From the NCBI GenBank assembly GCA_029339195.1, contig JAPTJF010000075.1, positions 2,185 to 66,184 of the forward strand: 64,000 nucleotides of DNA, written 5' to 3'. Origin of the DNA: Micractinium sp. NFX-FRZ (taxonomy: Eukaryota > Chlorophyta > Trebouxiophyceae > Chlorellales > Chlorellaceae). Made by a program: the position numbers and the translations under genes. How positions within the stretch are numbered: position 1 is the stretch's first letter; each line of letters starts with the position of its first letter. Of the stretch, positions 21,737 through 33,835 are shown one piece after another. The notes beneath the pieces were generated by a model. The model was not told the origin of the DNA. It ran no database searches and was given only the letters and a program-made list of their open reading frames with translations.

Positions 21737-23452
21737 GCTGAGCCGCTGCTGCAGGCGACGGTGGAGTGGCAGCCGGCGCACGACTCCGTTCAAGTCTTCA
21801 AGTCTTGAGTTTGGCCAGACACTGACCTTGTGCACGTAGCTATCGATAAGCAGAGGCCATCCCCATCAAGAGCTGCCCATGCATGTGAAGGCCAGTGGCG
21901 GGCTCGCTTTCCAGCCCGACGAGCTGGCTGCATGAACTCCCTTCTGCGGCTGGAGTGGGTGCTTTAAACTGAAAACTTTGCTTGCGATGCTGGTGAACGC
22001 GTGTCATGTCACAAGCGGTTGATCTGCAGCAACTTGGCGACGCCCGGCAGAGCCGTGACCGCCGTCGCCGCCACCGTGGCAAATTGCCCAGCAGCCTGAG
22101 GCCCTTTCGCCATGCTGCTTGAAAGTGTGTGAGGTTTAAGTTGCAACAGCGCGGCCCAGTTGTGTATCGAGGAGATCTGTCACCGTTCAACACGGTACCA
22201 CATCCAAGAGCGCCTGCAGGTGGGAGCACCCAACTGCAGGCCCTCCCACCAGAGCGGCTGCCGCGGCTGCCTACAGGAGAACTGCCGCGGCCGGCCGCAC
22301 TTGCCAGCATTGACTTCTTTTGCCACCACTGCCCGTGGGCTCTTCTTCCACGTGAACCAGAAGGGGAGGTGTTTTCATTGAAGTTGCACACCCTCCAAGT
22401 GCCCGCTCATCTTCCGTTCCTGTACCACACGGCTTGCCGGCCCCAACCTGCCTCTGCTCCCTGCCCAACTTTCCTGGTTAGCTTGGGGATCAGTTACCTA
22501 ATCAGCTGAAGCTCCATTGGAAGCATAGTGCAATCAAGCAATGTTTCCCAGGTTTCCATGGCACAGCATAAAACCAGCGCTGCTTCTGGCTGCCAATGGT
22601 GCCGCCAGAGTGCCGGGGCCGGCGGCTAAGCCTCTGGGCCTTTGCTTCATCTTCCCCCCGCTGTGTGATCAAGCAGGCATCCACCAATTCGCCGCTCCAT
22701 AGGCCCTCTCGGTCAGTGCTCTTTGGGCGCATCAACACCAAAATGTTCCGAGGCAGCGACGGCTGGGGACCCAGCCGCGGCCCGGGGCCGCTCAACTGCT
22801 GCTTGCAAGCTGTTTCAACTGAAGCACGGGCGGGGACAGCACCCTGGGGTCATGATCTTGTGCCGTACCCAAAGCGAACCAGCAGAAAAGTGTGGCGGCT
22901 GGCTGGCTGCTGTGGTTGGTTCTGTGAGTTGAGTGCGTGTGGTTGTTGCAAGCATGGGCGGGCACCCGCCCACTGCCGCCGGCGCTGCGCCAGCTGGCGG
23001 GGCGCTGCACCTCTGCCGCTTCTTCTTCTCCCTCTGCTCCACCAAGCATTTAGCTGCACTGAGACTGCCAGAGAGCGGGTGCTTGCGCTTGTTAAACGAC
23101 GGACACTGCGTAACCTCGGAGCAGCGCTCGACTGCTGCAGTGTCCCCCACACATTCGCTCAACCTCTTCCCAACATCACCTGCTTCGAGCGCGCCTGGCC
23201 CCACAGCTCCGAAGGCTCGACCGCAGCCGACTGAGACATCAAAGTGAGCGGCAGCGTGTGCTTGAACTTGCTATCATGTTTAGAACCTGCGCTGAGACAC
23301 CTGCAGGCTGCATGGGCCGCGGCCGCCAGGACTTCCCGCCCTGCGACGCCCCTCGGACTGCCTGCTAACTGCGCCGCCGCGCCGCCCACCCCATCTTTGC
23401 GCCCAGCCGCGCAGGAGTTCCTCTTCTTGGCTGCGCCCGCAACCAGGGCGTC
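21737..23452. other. Intergenic, no supported gene
   Basis: About 1.7 kb between the divergent ankyrin and ARM/MYND 2 genes. Several open frames exist on both strands (for example minus 22502-22795), but none has splice continuity, a domain or a conserved-looking start. It presumably holds both promoters. No clear TATA element is seen. Confidence 0.55.
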
Positions 23453-25299
23453 ATGTCTGCTTCGAGCAGCAATGTGGCAGCGCTGGTGCAGCGGCTGCAG
23501 CAGGCCGGCAGCGAGGCGGAGCAGGCGGTGGCGGCAAAACTGCTGTGCCGCCTGTCGTGCAACGGCGAGCTGAGCGCGGCCATTGCAGCAGCGGGCGGGC
23601 TTCCCGCCGTGGCACTACGCCTGGAGCGGGGCAGCAGTGACGCACTGCTGGTGATGGCAGCCGGGACCATGCGCAACATCCTGAACCACAGCCCGGACAG
23701 CAGTGCAGCAGTAGCAGCGGCGTGCAGCATCCCAGCATTGGTGCGCCACCTGCAGGGCCGCGTGAACAACGATCTGCACGATAATGCGGCCGCAGCTATT
23801 GCCATGATTGCTGCCAACAGCCCTAACAGGGCGTCTGCTGCCGTGGCTGCCGGCGCAATCCCGCCTCTTGTTCGGTGCTTGTCACTCAGCATTCGCGGCA
23901 GCAGCCGCAGCAGCCACACTGGCAGCGGCACCAGTGCCGCCTGCATTCGGCCGCTGCAAGAGCATGCAGCTGCGGCGCTGTGCGCCCTGGCTGAAGCCAC
24001 CCCCGACAGCATCGCAGCCATGGCAGCCTCCGGCGCCATTCCTGCCACGGTGGGTGTCCTGCGCAGCAGCGGCAGCGGCAATGGCGTGCATGTGGCGGCA
24101 GCCAGACTGCTGTTGTCCCTTGCAAACGGCCCTGCGGCCACAAAGGCGGCCATCGCCGCCGGCGGTGCCATTCCAGTGCTGGTGAGGCTGCTGCGTACCA
24201 GCGGCACCACCGACGACTTGCAGCACGCGACGGCCTGCGCTTTGGCGAAACTGTCCATCAACAGCCCAGAGCGCATTGCAGCCATTGTTGCAGCAGGCGG
24301 CATCGCTGCCTTGGTGCTGCGCCTGCAGCCCGGGCACGTCGAGGCCGTGCAAGGGACAGCAGCCTACGCTCTGGAAAACCTCTCCAATGCCAGCACGCAA
24401 CGTAGCGCAGCTCAGAACAGCGCGGCCATTGCATCGGCAGGTGCCATCCCCTTGCTGATGCAACACATGCACAGCAGCAACCCAGGCTTGAGGGAGTTTG
24501 CTGTCCGTGCGCTCTGCAGCCTCGCCCATGGCAGCTTTGAGTGTGGCGCGGCCATTGCGGCGGCCGGCGGCAACGCTGCCCTGCTGCAATGCCTGCTTGG
24601 CAGCGGGGAGGCAGTCCTGCAGGGTTCAATGCTCGATGCACGGCTTTTGCTTGCCACGAGCAGCCCCGAGCACAGCGCCGCCAGCAATGCTGACGGCGGC
24701 GTCCCAACGCTGCAGCAGCTACAGGGTAGCTGCTCCAGCAGGGAGGCCAGCGAAGCAGCAGCCGCTGCTCACAGCAGCCCGGACGACGCCGGCCAGGCCC
24801 AGGCAGCAGCAACCGACGCAGCCGCAGCAGCAGGGGGCACGACGGTCCCGCGTGCAGCAGACGAGGTTGCTGAGGCAGCGGGTGCCGAGGAGAGTGGGGG
24901 AGCTCGGAGCCACGGGAGCCCAGACCCGGCTGCAGCTGCTGCTGCCGCCGCAGCCAGGGTGTGCGCTGCTGAGGGGTGCACCAACGCCGAGCACCTGCGC
25001 CGCTGTGGCGGGTGAGTGGTGACAGCACACTGTGTAGCACTTTTTGCCCGTCATCAGCCCCGAAATGCCCCTACGCTGTGCTGCCTATGCTCTGCTGACT
25101 GGTCATCATTAAGGCCTGCCTGCCCTGTGTGAATCAGCATCGTTCATCCCACTTCCTTCCTCCCGCCTGCAGGTGCCGGGCTGTGCGGTACTGCAGCGAG
25201 GCATGCAGCCGGGCGCACTGGAGGGCGCACAAGGCAGAGTGCCGGCGCCTGCAAGCCGTCGCTGCCACGGCCGCTGCTGCTTCTGAGGCTGCACCATAG
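23453..25299 (+). CDS. Armadillo-repeat/MYND protein, paralogue 2
   Basis: Exons 23453-25011 and 25173-25299 (TAG), phase 2, give 561 residues. ARM repeats fill residues 4-430. A Ser/Thr/His-rich insertion (RGSSRSSHTGSGTSAACIRP) interrupts one repeat around residue 145-170. A matching but different insertion sits at the same point in paralogue 3, making these two closer relatives. An Ala-rich spacer leads to the MYND finger (VCAAEGC, RRCGGCRAVRYC, EACSRAHWRAHKAEC). The intron position inside the finger is identical to paralogues 1 and 3. The expected role is a protein-binding adaptor; nothing in the sequence names the partner. Confidence 0.85.
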
Positions 25300-25790
25300 C
25301 CCCCACTCAGCTGAGGAGCCTTGATCTAGCTTCAGCAGAATGCAATACACAACGTCCATCAAGCATTGGCGACTGCTGTTTTGCCTGTTAGATTGAGTGT
25401 TAATGCTGGTGTATAGTGCAGTACATGGTGCAAGGCAGATGGGCAGAGGCAGGCGGGGAGAGGCATGCGCCCACGCAATCCTGGACAGTGGCACCTGGGT
25501 CTCGGGGCAAAGAATCGGAGCAACAAAACAGTGCGATTGTGAAGCAGCAGCCCCCCGGGGTTGAATGGCACGGGGTGTGCCAACCGCAAGGTGCCACCTC
25601 AGCAGAAGCTGCCGGTGTTAGTGAACAATCGGCAATGAGCAGCTGCACTTACGTCTGGCAAAGACAGACTGTGCTGTAGTGGGTGTGGCATGAAATAGGA
25701 GGAAGGACAAGGCGCTGCCACCCCAAATGGTTATCGACTTGGACACGCTTTGAATCCTTCAGCAGGCGGCGGGCCGGTCTAGCTGGCGCC

Positions 25791-27680
25791 TCAGTTGTCG
25801 GCGCGTGCGGGAAGGGGCGTGGGCAGCCCCGTGGTGGGCTCGCGGATCGTCTTCTTGGCGTCGCTGCGAGGCAGGCAGGAGGATGGGCGGGCAGGCAGCA
25901 GGGGCAAGTTTTAGTTGGCATGCAACGATGCTGCAGCACACCACTGGTGCCGCCATGGCCACCGCCCGGCCACAAAAGTTGCCTGGGACGGCTGCACACT
26001 TGTGCTGCCTGCCACACTGCTGCTGGCCGGGCAGTTGCCCTGCCGTTGCCGCCGTCCAAACCATGTTGCTGTGGCACACCTGAAGTCAAGAGTCCTGGGC
26101 TTTGCCTCGGTAATGTACTCTCCCTGCAGCACGGCACAGCACAGCACAGCATGGCGCAGCATGGTAAGACCGTGCGTAGCGTCGGCGGAAGCAGGAGGGG
26201 AGCACAGCACAGCACAGCATGGCACGGCATGGCGCAGCATGGTGAGACGAGCGCAGTGTCGACGGAAGCAGGGAAGGAAGCACAGCACAGCACAGCACAG
26301 CACGGGCGTGACGTCGGAGCACAGCTGGACTACCACAATGGCTGCCTCCCACACAGTGTGCAGCTCCCCAGCCCCCAAGGGCATGGCAGCCCGCTTCAAG
26401 CAGAGGGGCAAGCAAGAGGGGCCCCGCCGGCCGGCCGTGCACCGCCGCTTGCAGGAAGAAAGTGCGCCCTTGGGCATGGCTCAAGGAAGACGATTGGGCA
26501 CAGGGACCGCCAGCTAGCATGCACTCTTGCAGAGCCCCAGCAAAGCCCCAGCGGTTGAAAGACCACACACACTCAAGCAAGGCCCAAACGGGCCTGCACC
26601 CAGCGCAGGCGCACCTTGGGTGCAGCATTGACGGTGGGCCGCTCGCCGCCGCGCGCCTGCAGCGTTGCCTGCAGCAGTTTAGCGGGAGGCAGGCAGGGCA
26701 GGGCGGCGGTCGTCAGGCTGTGGCAGTGCACATGGGTGCGCCTGTATGCTGGAGGTGGTCACATTGAACCAGCTGCTGCAAGGGCGCGGCAGGGCAGGCG
26801 CCAGGGGATGCCACACACACTCGCAAGAACCGCAATTTCAGGGGTGTGTGCCGCCATCACGGACCTGGATTGGCAGGCAAGACAGTTCTGTCCCGCAGCA
26901 GCCAGCAGGGGCGCTAGCAACACGGCAAGGCAGCCCTGTGGGCCAGCTGGACCCGCGTACCACTTGCTCGACTCCACACACAACCCACCTACACACACAC
27001 ACACATACACCAACGTCAACGTTCAACTTGCAGCACCGCCCCCCGCCCAACGCCCCCCCAACCCCACCTTCAGCTGCTGCTCATACGCGTCCCGCTTCTC
27101 GTAATAACTGGGCGCCCGCTTGGCAGCCTCCGCAGGCAGGCCCAGGCCCTGCGGTGGCAGCGGCAGGGGCGGGCAGGCATGCGAGAGTGATGAGAGGCGA
27201 AGTGGGATGGCAAGTGGAGGAGAGCGGGAGCAGGGAAGGGCTGGAGCCGCACAAAGCAGCGGGCAGGCGATGGGCAGCACGCTCGCAACAAGGGGCGCGC
27301 CCCAACACATAGAAACGTGCTTGCACTGGTACACCGGAAGACAATAAGGAAGAAGCAATGAAAGCAGCAAGAGCAGACTCGTTGCAGCACACTGACAGCC
27401 ATCTGCTTTGTCTGCCCTCTTGTGATCTTGCCCGGCCGTGCCTGCCGCCAGCCCGCCGCCGCCGCCGCCGCCGCCAACTCAGCGGGCGCCCAGCACAAGA
27501 AAAACTTGTGGCTCTCACCAGCACCAAGCTAGCGGCGACCGTGGCCAGCGCCGCGGTCTTTGCCGCCTCTTGCACAGCCCGTGGCAGGCCCTGCAGCTGC
27601 TGGCACCGCACTGGGCCGGGGCTGCGCCGGCAGGGCCGGGGCGCAGCGACCGCCTTGAAGGTCTGAGAACAGGTCTGCAT
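25791..27680 (-). CDS. Small predicted thylakoid-lumen protein, unknown function
   Basis: Minus-strand exons 27680-27519, 27148-27068, 26668-26615, 26123-26080 and 25863-25791 (TGA) join in phase to give 137 residues. The N-terminus is basic and Ser/Ala/Gln-rich like a plastid transit peptide. A hydrophobic helix (TAALATVAASLVLGLGL) ends in PAEAAKRA, which looks like a lumenal processing site. The mature part is small and charged: APSYYEKRDAYEQQLKATL, then GEYITEAKPRTLDFSDAKKT, with a Pro-rich tail. This layout is typical of lumenal photosystem-associated proteins, but no family was recognised. Targeting is inference. The start context (ACAACATGCAG) is good. Confidence 0.7.
26130..26310. repeat. 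CAGCA/TGCTG-rich tandem repeat at an acceptor
   Basis: Three diverged copies of an approximately 75-bp unit made of (CAGCA)n, ATGGCGCAGCATGGT and CGGAAGCAGG lie immediately upstream, in gene sense, of the 26123 acceptor of the lumenal-protein gene. The polypyrimidine/TGCTGTGCTG end of each unit resembles the real acceptor tract. Confidence 0.75.
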
Positions 27681-28398
27681 GTTGTCTTAAGCGGGTTGAG
27701 TGGATCAGCGAGGCAAAATAGTGGTTGGCAGAAGAGAAGCATTCCGGTCTGGCGCCCGTTCAGGGGCCAAAAGTGCAGGGCCAATTGCATCTCATGTCAT
27801 GGCCAGCATGCGCCTACATTCGGCACGTTTGTCGCTCGGTGGCACAGCCCACGTGCGTACGGCGTGACTACAGTTGCGACAAGGGAGGGAGGGATGCCGT
27901 CGCAAACGCCGCCCCGCCCGCGCTGCCCCGCCGGCGCCCGCCGCTGCCCCCTCCGGCACCCGTGTACAGGGTGAGACATGGGTGGCGCGGCAACGGCGGT
28001 GCAACTGGCAGCTGACGTTAAGGATCCGCTGCAGACATGTTCCCTTGCTGTTGCGGAAACACCATGCCAGCTGCCAATCGCTCAACCGTCAGCCAGCCCA
28101 CTGAGCGTCTCGACAGTGCAGTGCCTGGGCTGCTGCCAAACACAGAAGCCCTGCGCCACCACTAGCCAGGGGATGCCGAGCAAGGTGGAGGCAGTGGGTA
28201 CCCAGTTGTGCTGCCCAGCGTGAAAGTGGCAGCTGCTGGCCCAGCCCCCATGCCTCTTCAACATGTTCAACTGGCACGCATTCCATCGGCCTTCACAGCG
28301 CTGCTGCCACCCCCCACAACCGCAAACGTGGCCGTTGGCCCAGCCCTACCACGCTGCGTACCCTGCCATGCGCTTTGCACGGCTCTGAGTGCCTGCAG

Positions 28399-28520
28399 GT
28401 GCCAGGCTGTGCGGTACTGCGGCACCAGGCCTGCATCCGGGCCCCCACTGGAGGACCCCACAGCTGGTCAAGTGCCGGCGCCTGCACGCCAAGCTGCAGC
28501 GGCCGCTGAGACCGCCCCCT
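28399..28520 (+). pseudogene. MYND exon relic of the ARM/MYND family
   Basis: A preserved acceptor (cctgcag) is followed by GTGCCAGGCTGTGCGGTACT, nearly identical to the MYND exon of paralogue 2. An indel after the YC codons destroys the frame. The later GTGCCGGCGCCTGC block still aligns. No ARM exon is recognisable upstream in 27681-28398, so this is an isolated exon copy or the remnant of a decayed gene. It lies in the 3' flank of the minus-strand SGNH gene. The rest of 27681-28981 shows no gene. Confidence 0.7.
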
Positions 28521-28642
28521 GGCCCTGCACCCAGCTGAGGCACCTCAGCCTAGCTGGCAAGCATGCAGCATGTCTCCCTGCGTTGCGACTCTCATTGCCT
28601 TGTCATTTCCGCTTCATTACACCATTGCACAGTGGTACAGCA

Positions 28643-28647
28643 TTACA
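28643..28647 (-). terminator. Candidate poly(A) signal of the SGNH hydrolase gene
   Basis: TGTAA on the minus strand, about 335 bases beyond the SGNH stop codon and past the MYND relic. Confidence 0.5.
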
Positions 28648-28981
28648 TCGTAGTGTACATCGACACAAGCATGTGCAGCACACAGCGGAACCAGGGCTGC
28701 CCTGCGGGTTGTGCACAGTCGGATGAAAACACAGGGATCTGCACGGGTTGCAGTAGGGCAGGGAAGAGGATGCGCAGGTGGTGGGCAGATGCAGGCCAGG
28801 CAGCAGCACGAGGTACGGCTGCGCCTGCCCAAATGTACAGCCCGCCCCCGCCCTGTTGATGCGCAAACTGCTGCCGCCCCTGCCCCAGCAATACCTGGCA
28901 GCGCTAGAAGCACTTACTTGGTGGTGCCCAGTGGTCTTCCAGCCTGGGCACCTGCGGCAGCAGCCCCATGCCACGGGCAGG

Positions 28982-31183
28982 CTACAGCAGCTGCTTGACA
29001 AAAGGTAGGAGCTCTTGCAGCACGCGTTCCCACGCCTCGGGCTCCGGGTGGACGCCATCTGCACTGGGAAGCAGAAGCAGTACAGGTACTGAAGCGGGAA
29101 AAGCAGCAGTACAGTAGCGGGAAGAAGATGATGACGGCAGCCTTGAGGATGTGATCGACTTTTCGGTGGATTGTACTGCTTGCAAGCCTCTGAGAAGCCC
29201 CGGGATTTCGACAGGGGTGATGCAAGTCGCATGGTGGATCGGGCGACCGGAAGGCGTGGGGTCAACTCCAGCTCCTCACCCTCCCCAGGGCCTGCCTGGG
29301 CACAGGTCTGCCGGCACAGGTCTTCTCTCCACGCAGCCGCATGCTGCAGCGGCCACCCTAAGCTGGCGCCAGCCACTCACCCACCTGGCCTCAATCCAGC
29401 CTACCCACCAGCTCCCCTGGGCCCTGCCCTCCCGCCCTCCCTCCCCCCCAGCCTGCCTGGGAACAGCTCCAGCGGCAGCTGCTCCCCCGCCCCCGAGTAG
29501 TGCAGCCGAGGGTCGCCCGCTGTGGCGGCAAAGCTGCGCAGGGAGTCGTTGACCGCCCTTGCCTGCGGGGTCTGCACAGGGAACTCATTGCAGCAGGCAG
29601 GCAGGCAGGGAGGCAGGTGACAAAGGAGGGTGCCGGGTCGGTGCGAGAAGCAGCAGCTGGCAGGGCCGACTGCTCCCCCAGCTGTTTGCTTCTATCCAGT
29701 GCCGCCTGCCGTGGACGGCGCCACCTGCCAGCACCCATCAGTCAGAGGGGGAAGAGCGGGACCGCCCAGCTCCCTCACCCCCCGTGCTCAACAGCCCCAG
29801 CCAGTGTTACTGCAGCTGCCTGCAATGCACGCTGCCCTCACGCACCCGCTCGCAGAGCCAGAAGAGGGAGAGCAGCACGACGTGGGAGTCGGGGGCGGCG
29901 CGTAGGTACCGAGCAAGCTCTTTTATCTGTCCATGACGGAGGGAGGGTAGGGGGAGAGGGGAAGCGCAGCAGTGGCGCCGGTTCAGCAGCCACGGGAGGT
30001 GTGCAAGTCGACGGGGGCAGCCGGCTGACGGTATTAGGAGGATAGGGCACAGGCAGCAGCCTTGACGCGCCCCGGAAGCAGCGTGAACGAGCCAGCCATC
30101 ATGACAGTCGGAGTGGGGGGGCAGCCCAGTGGCCAGGGCAGCCAGCAGCAAAAACACAACGAAATGATAACAAAGGAGGGCCAGAGCACGGCACGTCAGG
30201 CTGGCGAGGCTGGCTCTGATGCCAGAGTCAAAAGATAAGTCGCACAAGGCATCCACACACGCACACACACGGCAGGCATGGATACGCAACGCCCCTGCGG
30301 CCCTTTCCATCCGCCCCACCCTCTCACCCACCCGCCCAGCAATCTCGGAGGGCCGCTCCCGCAGCCAGACATCGTTGGTGCCGATCTGCACGCAGTACAC
30401 TTGCGCCGCGGGCATGCCGCCGTTGCCCAGCCGCCAGGCCAAGTTCTCCACCTTGTCACCTGCGGGGCAGAAGAGCAGGAAGCAAGGCTGCTGAAGGTCT
30501 CTTACGGTTCAAGGCTGTCCAGCTTGGCGCCTGATGCACCAGGGAGGGCGGCGGCAGGCAGGGGGCGCCGGCGTGTGTGTGTGGAGAAGGAGCAGGAGTG
30601 GGCAGCGCACATGCCTCCCTGCCGCGCAGCAAAAAGGGTGGGCAGGGGGTGGCAGGGCGGGGCAAACGCACTATGCTGTCACTGCCGCGTTACTGCAGCA
30701 TGGCTCCCAGCCCACAGTGGGGTGGGCAGGGATTGCGGCATGGAGCCAGGGCGCATCGCTGCCTGTGCCGCCCCACAATCCTGTGCCACTCCACAGTGAC
30801 GGCTTCCCCATGCCACGCCCACCTGGTATGCCAAAGATGCCTACAGGCCCCCCCAGCGCCTTCTCTGCTGCTTGTAGCCGTTTGCCCAGCCGGCGGCCGC
30901 CGCCTGCCAGCCCGGCCGTGATCGAATCACCCAGGAAAGCGAGGGAGTAGGGCCCCCGCTGTGCCAGAGAGGCCAGCTGCTTGTTTTCCCAACGCATCTC
31001 GATGTGCTCTCGAGCCCAGGCTGGGCAGGCCGGAGCGGTGGCCGCCTGCAGAGAAGGGCACGGATCAAAGGGTGGGGGGCGGCGTCGAGCGGTCGGTCGG
31101 CTGGCCGACGGGCGATAGGGCGCTGCGGCACCCGATGCATCCCCACCCGAACAGCTCACCTGCTCCTGATCTGAAAGCGGCAT
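28982..31183 (-). CDS. SGNH/GDSL-family hydrolase (PAF-acetylhydrolase subunit-like)
   Basis: Minus-strand exons 31183-31160, 31045-30823, 30459-30332, 29926-29846, 29571-29457 and 29058-28982 (TAG) join in phase to give 215 residues. Block I AFLGDSITAG supplies Ser49, block III QIGTNDVW supplies Asn111, and block V DGVHPEPEAW supplies Asp191 and His194. This is the complete catalytic set of SGNH esterases, and the length matches the compact single-domain type. It is probably a soluble esterase or acetylhydrolase acting on lipid or carbohydrate esters; the substrate is unknown. The intron after 29571-29457 has a GC donor (CCCAG|GCAGGC), required by phase. The short start exon (MPLSDQEQ) was preferred over a longer in-frame ATG at 31447 because a TATA-like element lies between them. 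Confidence 0.85.
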
Positions 31184-31297
31184 GCCGCTGCAGGCTGGGC
31201 GAAAAGTGCCGGCGTGAAGGCGGCGCCTGGACACAGTCGTCCGCTGAACGGGCAGCAGACGGGCGCAGCCGTTATGCAGCAGTGAAGAAGATGATAG

Positions 31298-31306
31298 CAT
31301 ATATCG
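31298..31306 (-). promoter_or_regulatory. TATA-like element of the SGNH hydrolase gene
   Basis: GATATATGC on the minus strand, about 115 bases upstream of the chosen ATG at 31183. The interval 31184-32227 otherwise contains the 3' flank of the next minus-strand gene and no supported plus-strand gene. Confidence 0.45.
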
Positions 31307-31921
31307 AAGATGCAGACGAAGGGCCGGTGGAAGCCCAGAATTCCCGGAACGCCAAGCCCTGCTGCGCCTGCTGGGGCGGGACCCCTGTTTGCTGCAGGCA
31401 CCCCCCGTGGTTGGTCCAGAGTGCAAAAGCTTGGTGCAGGCAGCCATTGCGGATGGGATTCTTGTAACATTGGCTGGACTTCATAACCCCGCCCAGCAGC
31501 TGCTTGTGCCGAGATGCTGGCAGCGGGTGGCCCCACTGGGCCAGGGGCAGATGCGGCAGGTGTGGGGGGCCATCTCCTTCTGAATCGCTGACTGACTGAA
31601 CGCATCTATTCGAACTGTGCACCTGCGGATTCACATGTTGCCAGCCGTAATGTGGTTATTTTGCTGCCAGCCACAGCAGTGCAGTGATGCCCTGCCCAAC
31701 TAGGCCTTGGCGACTCGGGGGTCCCGTCTGGCACATTGACACACGTAATGTCCAGAACGGCCACCACGTCCATAGGCCACACACTGCAGGTCTTGTACAA
31801 CATCTGCAGCATGCGGCGACACAAAGCAGAGCAGGCACCTGCAGCAGTGCTGCTGCGTGAGCTGTCCATGCGAGAGCTGCCAGTCCGCCGTGGCTGTGCA
31901 GCCGAGCATGCATGTTGCGCT

Positions 31922-31926
31922 TTACA
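31922..31926 (-). terminator. Candidate poly(A) signal of the 158-residue orphan gene
   Basis: TGTAA on the minus strand, about 300 bases after the stop at 32228. Confidence 0.45.
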
Positions 31927-32227
31927 TGATGTCAACACGAACGCAGGGGGGGTTGCATGAAATTGGAAAGCTTGAGAAAACTACAGTGCTGGGTGGGGCA
32001 CAACCGGCGGCCCATTTGTGCAATGGCAGGCCGATTTGTGGGAGCAGGCAGGTGGCAGGTACAACGGATGCGGTCAGCAAGTCAGGCGGGGAGGATCACA
32101 AGGGAGTGGAAGTACAGACAGCTAGCCTAGAGGTACAGGATGCCGGGAAGGGGATGGCTCGCCTGAGTGCAGGGCAACAGTGCGTGCAGAGGGGCGCAGC
32201 CGGCAACAGCGGGTGCCTGCCGGCTGC

Positions 32228-33038
32228 TCACAGCGCCTCTGCGTCTGCCCAGGGCCCCGTGCCGCTGTCCTCGTCTGCCGGCCAGCTGTGCTCGCCCCAG
32301 GCGCGGGCGTGGGCGGAGCGCCGCCGGAGCGCTGCCGAGGGGCTCGGTGTGAACGTCAGAGCCTCTGAGCCGGCAGATGAGGCAGGGGAGCAGCAGGGGG
32401 TGAGCTCGCAGATGCCCTCCAGCTGCGGCTGCCACGTGGCACAAGGGAACCTGCTGCCCACGCTGCTGGGCTGCTGGTGGGTGCTGCCATGTGGGTGCTG
32501 CGCATCCCAATGCTGGGCCTGCGGGCAAGCGGAGGGGAGAGGGCAGGGGTGATGTGAGCATGCAATCCCTGCAGCACACGCCTGTGTGTCGAGTGGCAGG
32601 AGTGGTGGAGGATGCGACAGCGACAGGCGCTCGCAGCATGAGGCAGGGTGCAGGTTTGGCAAGACAGCGGCGGCAGCGGCAGGAGCACTGCTGGCAGCTC
32701 ACCCGTGCGGCAATGGCCCCTTCACACCATGCGCCTCGCTGGCTCACACATACGGTGCGTTGGTGGCAGAGGGGATGGTTCCTGCATGGGTCATCACGGA
32801 GTTGAGTGTTGAGTGAATGGGACGGGGGAACGCCAGGCTACGGTACGGCAGGCGGGCCACGGCATTGGAGCGGCAGGGCGGGAACGCCCTTGCCAGACGA
32901 GCCGGGGAAGCTACCCTCCGATCGCGCTCACCTTTCCTTGACGGTCTGAGTAAGTGCCGGGGCACAGCCCGCCGAGAGCGCGTTTCCCGCCATACGGAGG
33001 GCTTGCGGCCGGGCGTTCTCGTTCTGGACCTGGGGCAT
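32228..33038 (-). CDS. Small hypothetical protein (158 residues)
   Basis: Minus-strand exons 33038-32932, 32781-32703 and 32518-32228 (TGA) join with matching phases 2 and 0. The first exon (MPQVQNENARPQALRMAGNA, then LSAGCAPALTQTVKE) has a natural-looking start. The middle is Cys/His-containing (HPLCHQRTVCVSQRGAWCEG). The C-terminal exon is Ser/Pro/Trp-rich with an acidic end (EHSWPADEDSGTGPWADAEAL split over the tail). No domain was recognised and no membrane segment is seen. The three-exon continuity argues for a real gene; expression evidence is absent. Confidence 0.5.
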
Positions 33039-33603
33039 GGTGCGGACAGGTGTCCTGGCGGTCTAGGAGAAGAGCAGGTGATGTTTGCAGCAGACAAAGA
33101 TGGAGGACAGGCCTGTTTGGCGCGCTTGAAGGCCTGCCGCAAGCACATTCCCCGCAGCTTCCGCTCATACACACCGTGTGGGAGGCGACGCGGCGTTCGG
33201 TAACTTCCCGGTAGTGCTGCGCATTGCTGAAATGGATTGACGGCATGGGTGCCAGCCGCACAGGAGGTGTCAGAGCGCTGTGAGGCGAGCGGGCGGCGGT
33301 GCAGGCGGCACGAACGGCGGTGCAGTGCTGGGGTGAGCGCAGCCGGCAAAGCAGGATGGAAGGTAGTGTGTACCAGCGGCTGACATGCGGTCAACCCTGC
33401 CTGGAAATGCAAGGGGCTCCATGCTCTGGCTCGCACTGCGTGCTGTCCTTTTGTAAACGCCTGAAACTGGCCTCACTGATGCCTTCTTGCCGAGTTCAGG
33501 CAACCTGCGAGACAGCTAGCAGAGTCCAGGCCCGCTCCCTGCAACAACACCAGTGCTCAAGCAGGAGCGAGAAACCTGCCTCACAGCAGCGTGGTCGCGG
33601 TTT

Positions 33604-33608
33604 TTACA
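33604..33608 (-). terminator. Candidate poly(A) signal of the Y14 gene
   Basis: TGTAA on the minus strand. Its position argues that the Y14 reading frame ends before it, which fits the stop near 33836 rather than the unspliced frame that runs to 33516. The interval 33039-33603 holds no supported gene. Confidence 0.45.
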
Positions 33609-33835
33609 GCATTGGGTGCAGAGACTGGCAGTCAGGGGTGGGGTGGATCCGTAATGGGGAGGAGACGGGCAAAAGAGGAGGCGAGAAAAGAGCACAGGCA
33701 GAGATGCAGGGTCGGCAGGAGGGGAGGCCGACGCTCGCCAACCGCCAGGCATGAGAGAGGGCAGGCTGATGGGCAGGCAGGGGTGGGCGGGAGGGAGGAG
33801 GAGAGGCAAGGGTGATAGGCTAGCCTGCTTCACTA

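Noticed and set aside
22502..23234. Open frames on both strands between the ankyrin and ARM/MYND 2 genes
   Set aside because: No splice-consistent extension, no domain, biased composition.
29151..29552. Plus-strand frames over the SGNH hydrolase 3' exons
   Set aside because: Shadows of the minus-strand exons, which carry the DGVHP catalytic motif and join in phase.
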